A stretch of DNA of 64,000 bases from DATACQ01 sp036555515 (GCA_036555515.1 DATBLC010000172.1:23035-87034), one strand, 5' to 3'; positions 41,605 to 51,177 are shown, counted from the stretch's first letter. A program made the numbers and translations. Notes: generated by a model not told the origin, from the sequence alone.

Positions 41605-43635
41605 TTACTCCTTGATCCCCGCCAGATCGAGTAAAAACGCGTACGAAAACGCGGTCTCTAGATGGCGGCGGAAACGGCCCGTGGCCCCGCCGTGGCCGGC
41701 GTCCATATTGGTTTTGAGCAGCAGTCGATTGTTGTCCGTCTTCAACTCGCGGAGCTTCGCTGCCCACTTGGCGGGCTCCCAGTATTGCACCTGGGAGTCG
41801 TGTAAGCCGCCGGTGATGAGCAAATGCGGATAGGCCTTGGGTTGCACATTGTCATAGGGTGAATAGGAGAGCATGTAATCGTAGTATTGTTTTTGGCCGG
41901 GGTCGCCCCACTCGTCGTACTCGCCGGTGGTCAACGGAATCGATGCGTCGAGCATCGTCGTGACCACGTCGACGAACGGTACTTCAGCGACCACGCCTTT
42001 GAACAGCCCGGGACACATGTTGGCCACCGCGCCCATGAGCAAGCCGCCGGCGCTGCGCCCCATGGCAAATAGCCTATCCGGACTGGTAAACTTTTTGCGC
42101 ACCAGAAACTCCGCGCAGGTGATAAAATCCGTAAAGGTATTTTTTTTCTTCAGGAGTTTGCCGTCCTCATACCACCGCCGGCCAAGCTCCTGGCCGCCGC
42201 GGATATGAGCAAGGGCATAAATAAAGCCCCGGTCGATCAAACTGAGCCGAGGGGACGCGAAAGCCGCGTCAATGCTGAAACCGTAAGAGCCATAGCCGTA
42301 GAGCAATAGCGGATTTTGGCCGTCTTTCTTTAACCCCTGGCGGTATACGATGGATAAAGGAATCTCCGCGCCGTCGGCGGCGCGCGCGTAGAGACGCTCG
42401 GTTACATAGTCGTTCGAATCGAAGCCGCCGAGCACCTCCTCTTGTTTGAGCAGCACGCGCTGTCGCGTGTCCATGTCATAGTCGTAAATCGTCACCGGCG
42501 TCTTCATCGAAGTATACTCGAAGCGCACAGTCGCCGTATCGAGTTCCGGGTTCAAGCCGAGATGCGCCCGGTACGCCGGTTCGGTGAATTCAAGATAATG
42601 CCCTTCGCCGCCCGCCCAAGGCATCACGCGGATTTGCGTCAGGCCGCGCGCGCGTTCTTCGAGGACCAGGTGATCATTAAAGACGGCGAAATCACTCAGA
42701 TAGACGTCTTCGCGGTGCGGCACGATCTCTTGCCAGTGTTCTTTTCCCGTACGCTCCAACGGCGTCCACATGAGGCGAAAATTCTTGGCTCCGTCGTTGG
42801 TGCGGATCAAAAACCGCTCTTGAAAATGGTCGACGTGATATTCGTGGTCCCGCTCCCTGGCTAAGAAAATTTTGAACTCCCCTGATGGATTACCGGCTTC
42901 AAGGTAGCGGTACTCCTGGCTGAGCGTTTGCGATGAGACGATCATCAGATATTTTTTTGACTTGGTCTTGAACACCCACGCGGAGAACGTTTCGTCGCTT
43001 TCCTCGAAAACCAGTGCGTCCTCCCGGCAGTCTGTGCCAAGCACATGGCGATAAATTTGGAAAGCCCTGAGCGTCGCCGGATCTTGCTTGGCGTAAAAAA
43101 CCGTCTTGTTGTCCTCGGCCCAGGTTAGGTTCTCCGTCACTTCCGGCAGCACATCCGTCAGAAGTTTGCCCGTGCGCAGGTCTTTGAAATAAATCGTGTG
43201 GATGCGCCGCCCCTGTGTATCGACGGCGTAGGCGACGATGTCCTGAGCGGAGCTCATGGCCCAGCCACCGATTGAAAAAAACTCATGCCCCTCAGCCAGT
43301 TCGTTGCCGTTGAGCACGATCTCCTCGGGTTGATCCAGTGCACCCCTTTTGCGCCCGTAAATTGGGTACTCCTTCCCCTCCTCGTAACGCGTGTAATAAA
43401 AATAGCCGTCCTGCTTGTAGGGCACGGTCATGTCCGTTTGCTTGAACCGTGACTTGATTTCCTCAAAGAGCTTTTCCTCCAGCGCCTTGGCATGAGCCAT
43501 CTGCTTTTCCGCAAGGACGTTTTCGGCCTCGAGGAAAGCGATGACTTCCGGATTTTCCCGCTCGCGCAACCAATAATAGTCGTCGATGCGTCTGTGACCG
43601 TGTTTTTCGAGCAACATTGGAACTTTCTTAACCAT
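41605..43635 (-). CDS. Oligopeptidase B-like prolyl oligopeptidase (S9A)
   Basis: A 676-residue serine peptidase with an N-terminal beta-propeller and a C-terminal alpha/beta hydrolase domain. Motifs are DYYWLRERENPEVIAFL near the start, GYGSYGFSIDAAFASPRLSLIDRG, HIRGGQELGRRWYEDGKLLKKKNTFTDF and the nucleophile GRSAGG (Ser528), with the catalytic His in DAGHGG. This matches oligopeptidase B/PtrB, which cleaves short peptides after basic residues, in the cytoplasm. No signal peptide is seen. Confidence 0.92.
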   Translation of the reverse strand: MVKKVPMLLEKHGHRRIDDYYWLRERENPEVIAFLEAENVLAEKQMAHAKALEEKLFEEIKSRFKQTDMTVPYKQDGYFYYTRYEEGKEYPIYGRKRGALDQPEEIVLNGNELAEGHEFFSIGGWAMSSAQDIVAYAVDTQGRRIHTIYFKDLRTGKLLTDVLPEVTENLTWAEDNKTVFYAKQDPATLRAFQIYRHVLGTDCREDALVFEESDETFSAWVFKTKSKKYLMIVSSQTLSQEYRYLEAGNPSGEFKIFLARERDHEYHVDHFQERFLIRTNDGAKNFRLMWTPLERTGKEHWQEIVPHREDVYLSDFAVFNDHLVLEERARGLTQIRVMPWAGGEGHYLEFTEPAYRAHLGLNPELDTATVRFEYTSMKTPVTIYDYDMDTRQRVLLKQEEVLGGFDSNDYVTERLYARAADGAEIPLSIVYRQGLKKDGQNPLLLYGYGSYGFSIDAAFASPRLSLIDRGFIYALAHIRGGQELGRRWYEDGKLLKKKNTFTDFITCAEFLVRKKFTSPDRLFAMGRSAGGLLMGAVANMCPGLFKGVVAEVPFVDVVTTMLDASIPLTTGEYDEWGDPGQKQYYDYMLSYSPYDNVQPKAYPHLLITGGLHDSQVQYWEPAKWAAKLRELKTDNNRLLLKTNMDAGHGGATGRFRRHLETAFSYAFLLDLAGIKE

Positions 43636-43981
43636 CGAGAGCCTCCCCGATCGAAGTTATTAAGGAGTCCACAATTGAGTAACCAAACAGCGACCGAGGG
43701 GTGAGACCTGGAGAGCGCGGGCACAGGAGCGCAAAGGTTGTTTTCAGGCCCTGCCAACGGGCATTTCCACCTATGGAGAGGACGGGGTGGTGGCCGGCAA
43801 GGCAGAGAACCATTGACCGCGATCGGAAGGGCTCGCCTCTCGGTCGCACACTAGCGACATAGTCTCTAAATAACGAACTCATTAGTAAATCAATGCCCAT
43901 GCCCTGCCCAGCGCATGCCGCGGCGGAAATACGAACGAGCCCATAGACAACGTCGCGACTCTTTGGGCATACTTCAACTCT
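43636..43981. other. 346-base gap between divergent genes, nothing recognised
   Basis: Both flanking genes point outwards, so their promoters must lie here, but no strong box pair, repeat or palindrome stands out. Confidence 0.4.
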
Positions 43982-45883
43982 ATGTCATGTAAATCCAGAC
44001 GATTCGTAGCGACGCTGTCCCTGACAATCTTTGCGGTGCTGGCGCCAGCGCCAATTCTCCGCGCCCAGACGGCGCCCAAAGCCATTGTTATGGGTTGGGA
44101 CGGCGCCGTGGCGTCGTTCGTACGCGAGATGCTCAGCGAGGGAAAACTTCCCAATATGGCGAAACTCATTGCCGGCGGCGCCTTCGCTGATGATGTCATA
44201 TCGGTTTATCCCCCCAAAACCGCGCCCGGCTTCGCGGCGATCTGGAGCGGCGCACCGCCGCGGCAGACCGGCATTAGCGGCAACCGCCAACCCCGTGCTC
44301 CGGCGCATCAGCATACTATACTCGAAAACAACCTGTCCTTCCTGAGCTCGCCGCTGCGCGCCGAGCCGATCTGGGCAACGGCGCTGCGCGCCGGGCGCAA
44401 GGCGGTACTGGCCCATGTGCCGTTCGGCCGTGAGCTCTCTGCGGGTGCGGTGAAGCTGCTTGGCTACGATGGCTATGGCGGGCGCGACGGTGTCGTAAAC
44501 CGCCGCGCGGTCACCTTGCAGGTGGCAACTTCATGGAAGAATCTTCCACTCAGCGCCAAACCGCCCCTGGAGATTCAATTTAGCATCGGCGCTTCGGCCC
44601 TCTTTGGCCTGTTCATCGATGACCCCGCGGACAGTCACGCCGACTATGACACCCTTGTGGTGACGGGTTCGCGGGATGGCACGGAGGTCGCGGCGAGAAT
44701 AAAAGCCGGCGAAGCGAATCTGGCGCGCGGCCTGTGGGGCGGGCCCATCGAAATAAGAACCAGCGGCGGTGAAAAAGCGACAGTTTATATGCGGCTCTTC
44801 AAACTTGAATCCGACGCCGGCGATTTTTTGCTTTATTATACGCGTCCGGCGCGGAGCATGATTTTTCCTATCGAATTCGCCGCCGATTATGCAGCCGCCG
44901 CTGGCGCATTCATCGGCAACGGAGCGAGTTTCCTCTATCAGGAAGGTGCCTTGGGACCGACGTTGGCCGCCGGTGGCACCGGCGCCGCGGAAGCCCGTTA
45001 CCTCGAAACCGTGGGCATGGCGCAACGGCAGCTCAAGCAAACGGCCCTGTGGGCCATAAACGGCGTACCGTGGGATCTGCTCTTTCTTTACACGCCGTTC
45101 CCTGATGAAGGAGAGCATTTGTGGCGCGGTTATATCGACCCTGCAAGCCGCACGGATGAAAGGCTAGCCGCGGCTGCGCTGCGAAATTTAGAAGAGATCT
45201 ATAAATCGTCCGATGAATTTCTCGGCGCCGTGCTGGCCAACCGGCCTGAAGATACTCTGATCGCACTGATATCCGATCACGGCGCGGAAGGCGTTAGTAA
45301 ATTGATTGCGATCAACCGGGTGCTGGAACGCGAAGGGCTGCTTGTGCTTAACGACAAGGGGCAACCTGACCTGGCGCGAACCAAAGTGTTCTATCCGCCG
45401 ATAAACAACGGCTATCTATTGATCAATTCCACCGATCGGAAAAACGGCATCGTCAGCCAAAAAGAACGGGCCACTGTCGTTAAACGTTTGCGTGGCGCAT
45501 TGTCGGCAATTCGCGACGCTGGCAAACCGGTAATCACGGCGATGTATGACGCCCAAAGCGACGGTGAAAAAATGGCTATCGGCGGCGAGGCCGGCGGCGA
45601 TATATATCTGGACGTTCAGCCGGGTTATGACTTCGACGCTCGCACCGGCCCCGGCGAAATCATAGCGCCGCGGGAGCCCTACGGCCAGCACGGCTTCCAT
45701 CCTGCGCGACCGTCCATGCGCACGATTATGGTTCTCCACGGCCCCGGCGTCGCCGCGGGCAAGCGGCTCAAAGATGTCCGCCTTATCGACTTTGCCCCCA
45801 CCCTCGCCAATCTCTTGGGACTTCCCGCGCCCAAAAACGCCACCGGTCGGGTCCTACGAGAAGCGCTCAGCGACGCGCGTTGA
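43982..45883 (+). CDS. Exported alkaline phosphatase / phosphodiesterase-family protein
   Basis: A 633-residue protein with a signal peptide (LSLTIFAVLAPAPILRAQT). It belongs to the type I phosphodiesterase/nucleotide pyrophosphatase superfamily: IVMGWDGAVASF at the first metal site, YPPKTAPGFAAIWSGAPP with a Thr nucleophile candidate, LIALISDHGAEG and GQHGFHPARPSMRTIMVLHGPGV near the C-terminus. It probably acts in the periplasm on phosphate or sulfate esters; substrate unknown. Followed by an alpha/beta hydrolase gene. Confidence 0.85.
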   Translation: MSCKSRRFVATLSLTIFAVLAPAPILRAQTAPKAIVMGWDGAVASFVREMLSEGKLPNMAKLIAGGAFADDVISVYPPKTAPGFAAIWSGAPPRQTGISGNRQPRAPAHQHTILENNLSFLSSPLRAEPIWATALRAGRKAVLAHVPFGRELSAGAVKLLGYDGYGGRDGVVNRRAVTLQVATSWKNLPLSAKPPLEIQFSIGASALFGLFIDDPADSHADYDTLVVTGSRDGTEVAARIKAGEANLARGLWGGPIEIRTSGGEKATVYMRLFKLESDAGDFLLYYTRPARSMIFPIEFAADYAAAAGAFIGNGASFLYQEGALGPTLAAGGTGAAEARYLETVGMAQRQLKQTALWAINGVPWDLLFLYTPFPDEGEHLWRGYIDPASRTDERLAAAALRNLEEIYKSSDEFLGAVLANRPEDTLIALISDHGAEGVSKLIAINRVLEREGLLVLNDKGQPDLARTKVFYPPINNGYLLINSTDRKNGIVSQKERATVVKRLRGALSAIRDAGKPVITAMYDAQSDGEKMAIGGEAGGDIYLDVQPGYDFDARTGPGEIIAPREPYGQHGFHPARPSMRTIMVLHGPGVAAGKRLKDVRLIDFAPTLANLLGLPAPKNATGRVLREALSDAR

Positions 45884-45928
45884 CATAGCCGTCGTCCGGT
45901 GAATAGTCTTTTCGTCAAGGAGCAAGTC

Positions 45929-47221
45929 ATGTCACCTACGCCAACCTGGGAACCGCCCGCGCTGGTTTCACACGATGAAGTTTTGCAGCTCAGCAAGCAA
46001 GTAATCTCGCTGCCCGATATTCCGATCGTTGTCCGCGAGGATATCTTTCGCATCTCTGCGCTAGAAATGGAATGGGACATCGGAGTCGTCGTCTACGAGC
46101 CGGCCGACCCGGCGCAAATACCGATGGGCCCCGACGGCAAAAAAGCCGGTGTTTTCTTACTCCACGGCGGCGTATCGGACTTCAAATCCGTCGAACGCAT
46201 CGCCCGGGCGCTACCGGAAAAGTACGGCATCAAGGCCGCAACCCTGACCTTTCCCGGAAGATTCTACTTCCTTGACCCGACCCGAGACTGGCCCGGCGAC
46301 GTCGACAACGGCGACGGTTCAGCGCGCACGCCGCTCTGGAGCAAGGAGACGCGAATCACCAAGGATCAGTACACCATCGTTCAAGACGCATCAAAGCGGA
46401 AAGAATACGGCACGTTGATTTCACTCGCGGCAAAAGACGGCACGGAATTTTACCACCGCATGGCGGCATGGCCCGCGGCATTTGAAGCGGCGATCATAGA
46501 AACCGCGCGCCGCCAATTTCCCGAGGGTGAGTATTCGATTTACATCCACGGCCACTCCACCGGCGGACCCTTTGCCATGATGGCGTCGCAACGCGTGGCG
46601 AACGTCGCCGGCCTGGTCGGCTATGGCAGTTCACCCTTCGGCTGGATGTATCCGCTCGTAAGCGGCGACGACTGGGACTTTCCATTCAACCGGCTTCGCC
46701 TGCGCACGTGGCGCGACACTGCCCGCTACATGTACGAAGGCATGAAGAACACCGACATCGGACTGCCGATGCTGATTGAACTCACTTTCGAACGTTGGGA
46801 AAGCGCAAAAAAACGTCCCAATTTCAAAGCCGAAGATTTCATCCATAAGAACTCGACAGGGTCCCTGGAAGCGGCGGCGCGCGCGGCGGCGGCGCGATTG
46901 AAATTATCGAATCAGGAAACCACCGCCCTCGTGTATCGCTATCTCGGCTATACCCGTGAGCTGTCCGGTCCGGGTGTAAAGCCTGTACCGAACTTTCTGT
47001 CTATTCACGGCATGAACGATGACACCGTAACGCTAGATCGCTGCCGAAAATCGCTGCCGCTCTTCGCGCAACTGAACCCGCCCCCGAAGGTACGCGCCGT
47101 ATCCCTCGGCGCCGGCATCCATTCCTGGGGCTGGAAGGATGAAAACTTGCCCCAAGGTATTGTGCCGCCGGTGGCACAATTATGGCACGATGCGATCATG
47201 AACGGCTTCTTCACCACCTAA
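45929..47221 (+). CDS. Alpha/beta hydrolase fold protein, substrate unknown
   Basis: About 430 residues from ATG 45929 (AGGAG ribosome site). It has GVFLLHGGVSDFKSVERIA (oxyanion region), the nucleophile elbow IHGHSTGGPFAMMA and a C-terminal IHGMNDDTVTLDRCRKSL with candidate Asp and His (AGIHSWGW). No signal peptide is clear. It follows the phosphodiesterase-like gene by 45 bases and may be co-transcribed. A peptidase or esterase of unnamed group. Confidence 0.8.
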   Translation: MSPTPTWEPPALVSHDEVLQLSKQVISLPDIPIVVREDIFRISALEMEWDIGVVVYEPADPAQIPMGPDGKKAGVFLLHGGVSDFKSVERIARALPEKYGIKAATLTFPGRFYFLDPTRDWPGDVDNGDGSARTPLWSKETRITKDQYTIVQDASKRKEYGTLISLAAKDGTEFYHRMAAWPAAFEAAIIETARRQFPEGEYSIYIHGHSTGGPFAMMASQRVANVAGLVGYGSSPFGWMYPLVSGDDWDFPFNRLRLRTWRDTARYMYEGMKNTDIGLPMLIELTFERWESAKKRPNFKAEDFIHKNSTGSLEAAARAAAARLKLSNQETTALVYRYLGYTRELSGPGVKPVPNFLSIHGMNDDTVTLDRCRKSLPLFAQLNPPPKVRAVSLGAGIHSWGWKDENLPQGIVPPVAQLWHDAIMNGFFTT

Positions 47222-47237
47222 AGCCGAGCAATGCGCC

Positions 47238-47322
47238 ACTGGACTGCTTGAGTATCGGAGTACTGGAGTGATATTTTTTTCGTATCCAACACTCCAATAC
47301 TCCATCATTCCGTTACTCCAAT
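47238..47322. repeat. GGAGT/ACTCC inverted repeat hairpin
   Basis: Arm TTGAGTATCGGAGTACTGG and complementary arm with ACTCCAATACTCCATCATT units flank an AT-rich loop. It is a variant of the same repeat style as the heptads. Confidence 0.55.
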
Positions 47323-47350
47323 TTGCCGGGGACCTCGCCGATCCGACGCT

Positions 47351-47450
47351 TTGAACCCGGATTCCGCAGTTAAACTGAGGAGCTCGGAAGCGAGGTGGAA
47401 CTTCCGCCTCGCGTTTCCTGCTGAGCGCAATTGCGGAATCCGGTTTGAAC
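47351..47450. mobile_element. Palindromic element, copy B (short form, 100 bp)
   Basis: Ends TTGAACCCGGATTCCGCAG and an inverted counterpart (47431-47449). The left half GAGGAGCTCGGAAGCGAGG pairs with the right half CCTCGCGTTTCCTGCTGAG, so almost the whole 100 bases form one hairpin. It is an internally deleted relative of copies A (15794-16068) and C (53265-53517). Confidence 0.65.
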
Positions 47451-47497
47451 AGCTGGAACGATTTGAACTGTCTGGACAAATTCTTTAGGCTAAGCCC

Positions 47498-48034
47498 ATG
47501 GCAGACGCAAATCATTTGATCCTCACCGCCGTCGGCCCGGACCGAGTCGGTTTGGTGGAAAAGATTTCCGAGTTTATCGCCCGCCGCGGTTGCAACATCG
47601 AGGACAGCAAGATGGCCGTATTCTGCGGCGAGTTCGCGGTGATCATCCTGATCGGCGGCGACGGCGCCAGCCTCGTCAAGATCGCCCGCGATTATCGCGA
47701 GATCGAAACCGAAACCGGCCTCACGATCTCGATCAAGACCCCGGCCATAAGACAGGCCGCAGTGGCTTTTCTGCCGTACAAACTAACCGCGTCTTGCATG
47801 GACCATCCCGGCATCGTCCACCAGATCAGTAACGTGCTCAGCAGTATGGGCGTAAACATCGAATCGATGGAAACCGAAACCTATGCGGCGCCGGTCAGCG
47901 GCACGCCAATTTTTCGTCTCGAAGCCGAGATTGCCGTCCCCATCTCGACCAACATCAATTCAGTGCGAGAGCGCTTCGCTGAAATACAGCGGGCAGAAAA
48001 TATCGACATCGAACTTTCCGCGCTACGCGCCTAG
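47498..48034 (+). CDS. ACT-domain protein, GcvR-like
   Basis: A 178-residue protein with two ACT domains: HLILTAVGPDRVGLVEKISEFIARRGCNIEDSKMAVFCGEFAVIILI (1-80) and KLTASCMDHPGIVHQISNVLSSMGVNIESMETETYAAP (90-178). This is the layout of the glycine-cleavage regulator GcvR and its relatives; ACT domains bind amino acids. Whether it is a regulator here is inference. Confidence 0.82.
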   Translation: MADANHLILTAVGPDRVGLVEKISEFIARRGCNIEDSKMAVFCGEFAVIILIGGDGASLVKIARDYREIETETGLTISIKTPAIRQAAVAFLPYKLTASCMDHPGIVHQISNVLSSMGVNIESMETETYAAPVSGTPIFRLEAEIAVPISTNINSVRERFAEIQRAENIDIELSALRA

Positions 48035-48068
48035 CGCGGACGCGCCCGACGGGTCGCGTTCCGCGTTT

Positions 48069-48147
48069 GTTCCAGTCGTTCCAATCGTTCCAGTAGTTCC
48101 AGTCGTTCGGAACAAACAAGTCTCCAACGGTTGGAACTGATTGGAAC
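48069..48147. repeat. Nine-mer GTTCCANNN tandem repeat hairpin
   Basis: Four nine-mers GTTCCAGTC/GTTCCAATC/GTTCCAGTA/GTTCCAGTC (48069-48104), then an inverted arm GGTTGGAACTGATTGGAAC (48129-48147). It lies between convergent genes. Confidence 0.65.
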
Positions 48148-48177
48148 CTTAAGTATGGCGAGCGAATTATTGCCGGA

Positions 48178-49143
48178 TTATTTTATCAGGCCGTGCCGTG
48201 CCAACGCCTCGGCGCAGCTTTCCAAGTGGCGGACTTGATCGCGGGCGGCAAAGCGCAAGACCACCGTGCGCGCGCCGGCTTCGCGGTAGGCGGCGATCTT
48301 GTCGATCACCTCATCCCACGTGCCCGTGACGCACAGCATAGAATTCGCCACCGCCTCGTAAGAGCGGTTGTAATACCGCGCTAGAAACTCCATGCCTTCC
48401 TCGGCATCGATTTTAGCGCCGCCGGCAACGGTCATATAGATCGACGGATGTATGGCGCCCGGGTCGCGCCCGGCATCCGCCGCATAGTTCTGTATTTTGT
48501 TCCAACATTCGCGGAAAGCCTGGGCCGTCTTGATATTGTTGATCCAGGCGTCGCCCATCCGCGCTACGCGTTTGAGACCCGCCTCGACTTCATTGGAAGC
48601 GAGCCAAACGGGAATGCCGTCCGGCTGCGCCGGTTTCGGTTCCAGCGTGACATGTTCAAAGCGATAAAAAGCGCCGTCGTGGGTCACGTCGTTCTCGCGC
48701 CACAGCCGGCGCAATACCGTGACGATCTCTTCGCTGCGCTTGATGCGCTTTTCCGACGTAAGGCCGACATGGCGGTATTCCAGTTCATGAGCCGCGTCGT
48801 TGGGCCGGCCATAGCCGATGCCGAGATCGACGCGCCCGCCGGCAAGCCAGTCCACACTGGCGAGCTGATAGGCGAGCATCACGGGCTGCCTCAGCGCCGC
48901 CAGAAATATCGATGTGCCCAGACGCACGCGCCGCGTGCGCGCGCCCACGGCGGCCAAGGTCGCCAGCGCTTCCACCCGGGGCCGCGCGGTGAGACTGTCG
49001 CCCACCCAGACCGAGTGAAACCCCAATTTCTCCGCGCGCTCCGCCAATTGATAAATCGCGGCCGGATCGCGCCATCCGGACATGACCGCCTCGCGCGTCG
49101 GCAACAATACACCAAATTGCGCCATCGCTTTTTCCGATGCCAT
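48178..49143 (-). CDS. LLM class flavin-dependent oxidoreductase
   Basis: A 321-residue luciferase-like monooxygenase: FGVLLPTREAVM, VWVGDSLTARPRVEALATLAAVGARTRRVRLGTSIF, VDLGIGYG and PVWLASNEVEAGLKRVARMGDAW. It uses reduced flavin to oxygenate a small organic substrate, which is unknown. It begins 2 bases after the MaoC-like gene, as the last member of a CMD-CoA transferase-MaoC operon. Confidence 0.9.
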   Translation of the reverse strand: MASEKAMAQFGVLLPTREAVMSGWRDPAAIYQLAERAEKLGFHSVWVGDSLTARPRVEALATLAAVGARTRRVRLGTSIFLAALRQPVMLAYQLASVDWLAGGRVDLGIGYGRPNDAAHELEYRHVGLTSEKRIKRSEEIVTVLRRLWRENDVTHDGAFYRFEHVTLEPKPAQPDGIPVWLASNEVEAGLKRVARMGDAWINNIKTAQAFRECWNKIQNYAADAGRDPGAIHPSIYMTVAGGAKIDAEEGMEFLARYYNRSYEAVANSMLCVTGTWDEVIDKIAAYREAGARTVVLRFAARDQVRHLESCAEALARHGLIK

Positions 49144-49145
49144 GC

Positions 49146-49607
49146 TCAGGCCTCAACCTTTCCCTCGCCGCGAATCAAACGCGCGACATCGTACTCCATA
49201 ATGGTTTCGCCGCGCTGGTTCTTCACACATTGCCGGTAACGGACGATGCCGCCGCCGCGCTGCGGCACTGCCTTGGTATCAAGCACTTCGATCTCCACCT
49301 GAATTGTATCGCCGACCTTAACCGGACCGAAAAGGCGCATGTGATCCAGGCCGGCGAAAGCGAGGCCGGTGCCGTGGATAATCCCTGTTTGCACGGTCAA
49401 TCCTTCCGCCATGCCAAAAGTCAAACTTCCCGGCGCGATGCGCTCGCCGAAAATACTTTCCTTCTTGATGTACTCGAGGTCCAAAAATAACGGTTCGGTA
49501 AGTCCCACCAAGGTGACGAACTGCAAAATATCGTGCTCGGTGATCGTGCGCCGGCCCGTTAGAAAACGGTCCCCGGAGTGAAAACCTTCGAAGAAAATGC
49601 CTTTCAT
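49146..49607 (-). CDS. MaoC-like hot-dog fold protein
   Basis: A 153-residue MaoC/FAS1-type hot-dog protein: FHSGDRFLTGRRTITEHDILQFVTLVGLTEPLFLDLEYI, then FGERIAPGSLTFGMAEGL. Hydratases of this family carry a G-D-x-N-P-[LIV]-H motif; here the place reads G-L-T-E-P-L-F, so the catalytic Asp and His are missing. It may bind a CoA ester without hydrating it. The ATG at 49607 overlaps the CoA-transferase stop (ATGA). Confidence 0.82.
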   Translation of the reverse strand: MKGIFFEGFHSGDRFLTGRRTITEHDILQFVTLVGLTEPLFLDLEYIKKESIFGERIAPGSLTFGMAEGLTVQTGIIHGTGLAFAGLDHMRLFGPVKVGDTIQVEIEVLDTKAVPQRGGGIVRYRQCVKNQRGETIMEYDVARLIRGEGKVEA

Positions 49608-50806
49608 ACAACGCCCTTCTGGCGCAGCGCCGTGATCTCTTGCTGATTCATACCTAACCAATCCTCCAGCACGTTTGTCGTGTGTTCGCCGAGCCGCGGC
49701 GGTGGCAGACGCAAACTTGCCGGGGTAGCGGAAAACTTTACCGGGATGCCGGCCATCTTCACTTTCCCCGCGCTCGGATGCTCGATCTCGGCGAGCATGT
49801 TTCTGTGAATAACTTGCGGATCGTTGAAAACTTGATCGATGGTCTGCACCGGCGCATAGGGAACTTGCGCCTCCCGGAGGATTTTCGACCAGGTTCGAGA
49901 ATCGCGGCTCAGGAATATTTCCCCGAGCATTTTTAGCAGCTCGCCGCGATTTTCGACGCGTCGCGCGTTTTTTGCAAAGCGCGGGTCATCTGCCAGATCG
50001 GCTTTTCCGATGGCCGGGCAAAAGCGCTGCCAAATCGTTTCACTGGCGACGCCGATAACAAGATAGCCGTCGGCGGTCTTGAAGCTTTGATAAGGCACGA
50101 TGCTGGGGTGCGCGTTACCGTAGCGCCGGGGGATCTGGCCACCGAGGAGGTAATTGCTGCCGGCGTTAACTAAGCAGGCCACTTGAGCTTCCAGCAACGA
50201 GGTGTCGAGCTTTTGCCCGACGCCGAGTTTCTCGCGCGCGTAGAGCGCCGCGCAAATTGCCTTACCGAGCATCAGACCCGCCACGACATCGATGATCGCG
50301 ACACCGACTTTAGTGGGTTCGCCGTCGGGCATGCCAGTGATGCTCATCAAGCCGCCCCAGGCCTGGACGATAAGATCGTAGCCCGGCCAGCCGCACATCG
50401 GCCCGTCGGCGCCGAAGGCCGAGAGCGACGCATAAATCAGCCGCGGATGGGCGCCGCGCAAATCTTTTTCGCCCAGACCGTACCGTTCCATGGTTCCAGG
50501 GCGAAAGTTCTCGATCAACACGTCCGCTGATTGCGCTAGACGGCGCAGCAAATCCCCGCCAGCCGGCGTTTTCAAATCGAGGGTTAAACTCTTCTTGTTA
50601 CGGTTGATACTGAGGAAATAAGCGCTTTCGCCGCCGGCAAATGGTGGTCCCCAACCGCGCGTATCATCGCCGACACCGGGTTGTTCCACCTTCACAACAT
50701 CCGCGCCAAGATCGCCAAGAAACATCGTACAATAGGGACCGGCCAACACCCGCGACAGGTCCAAAACGCGAATGCCGTCCAGCGCTCCGGCAGCGCCACG
50801 GCTCAT
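49604..50806 (-). CDS. CaiB/BaiF family CoA transferase
   Basis: A 400-residue class III CoA transferase: LDGIRVLDLSRVLAGPYCTMFLGDLGADVVKVEQPGVGDDTRGWGPPF, with the catalytic Asp in WPGYDLIVQAWGG and VNAGSNYLLGG. It moves CoA between carboxylic acids. ATG 50806 (MSRGAAGALDG) overlaps the CMD gene's stop by ATGA; an extension upstream is open but unsupported. Confidence 0.92.
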   Translation of the reverse strand: MSRGAAGALDGIRVLDLSRVLAGPYCTMFLGDLGADVVKVEQPGVGDDTRGWGPPFAGGESAYFLSINRNKKSLTLDLKTPAGGDLLRRLAQSADVLIENFRPGTMERYGLGEKDLRGAHPRLIYASLSAFGADGPMCGWPGYDLIVQAWGGLMSITGMPDGEPTKVGVAIIDVVAGLMLGKAICAALYAREKLGVGQKLDTSLLEAQVACLVNAGSNYLLGGQIPRRYGNAHPSIVPYQSFKTADGYLVIGVASETIWQRFCPAIGKADLADDPRFAKNARRVENRGELLKMLGEIFLSRDSRTWSKILREAQVPYAPVQTIDQVFNDPQVIHRNMLAEIEHPSAGKVKMAGIPVKFSATPASLRLPPPRLGEHTTNVLEDWLGMNQQEITALRQKGVV

Positions 50807-51177
50807 TTGAACTCGATCCCCTTTTCGTTGAGAAGCTCCTTGAGCGTCTCCACGCCGAGCCAAAGACCGGGCATTCCGCCCGGGATTGCCGCTACTTCGA
50901 TGGCTTCCAGCACTTCCCGCGGCGACGCACCCAATGCCAACGCTCGCTCACTGTGCAGGCGAACGCCACGCGGACGCGACAACGCGCAGGTAATGCCGAC
51001 CATAATCAACTCTTTTGTCTTGCGCGGCAGCGCACCGTCTCGCCCGAAAGTGCCATCCACGTAAATTCCCTTGAGCTTCTCGAAATACTCCGGGTCCAGC
51101 TCCGCAATTAAATCATAGGCCCGGTTTTGCGCGCCGAGGGCGGTTTTTTCGAAAGCTTGCTTGGCATTTTCGCTCAT
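50803..51177 (-). CDS. Carboxymuconolactone decarboxylase (CMD) family protein
   Basis: A 124-residue CMD/AhpD-fold protein: LDPEYFEKLKGIYVDGTFGRDGALPRKTKELIMVGITCALSRPRGVRLHSERALALGASPREVLEAIEVAA. It has the conserved His (VRLHSERAL) but no CxxC pair, so a decarboxylase or an uncharacterised partner is likelier than a thiol peroxidase. First gene of the CMD-CoA transferase-MaoC-LLM operon. Confidence 0.88.
   Translation of the reverse strand: MSENAKQAFEKTALGAQNRAYDLIAELDPEYFEKLKGIYVDGTFGRDGALPRKTKELIMVGITCALSRPRGVRLHSERALALGASPREVLEAIEVAAIPGGMPGLWLGVETLKELLNEKGIEFK

Noticed and set aside
48069..48147. CRISPR array
   Set aside because: The repeats are 7-9 bases long with no spacers of uniform length and no cas gene.
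48448..49239. A 263-codon plus-strand frame opposite the LLM oxidoreductase
   Set aside because: Antisense shadow; no motif and no ribosome site.
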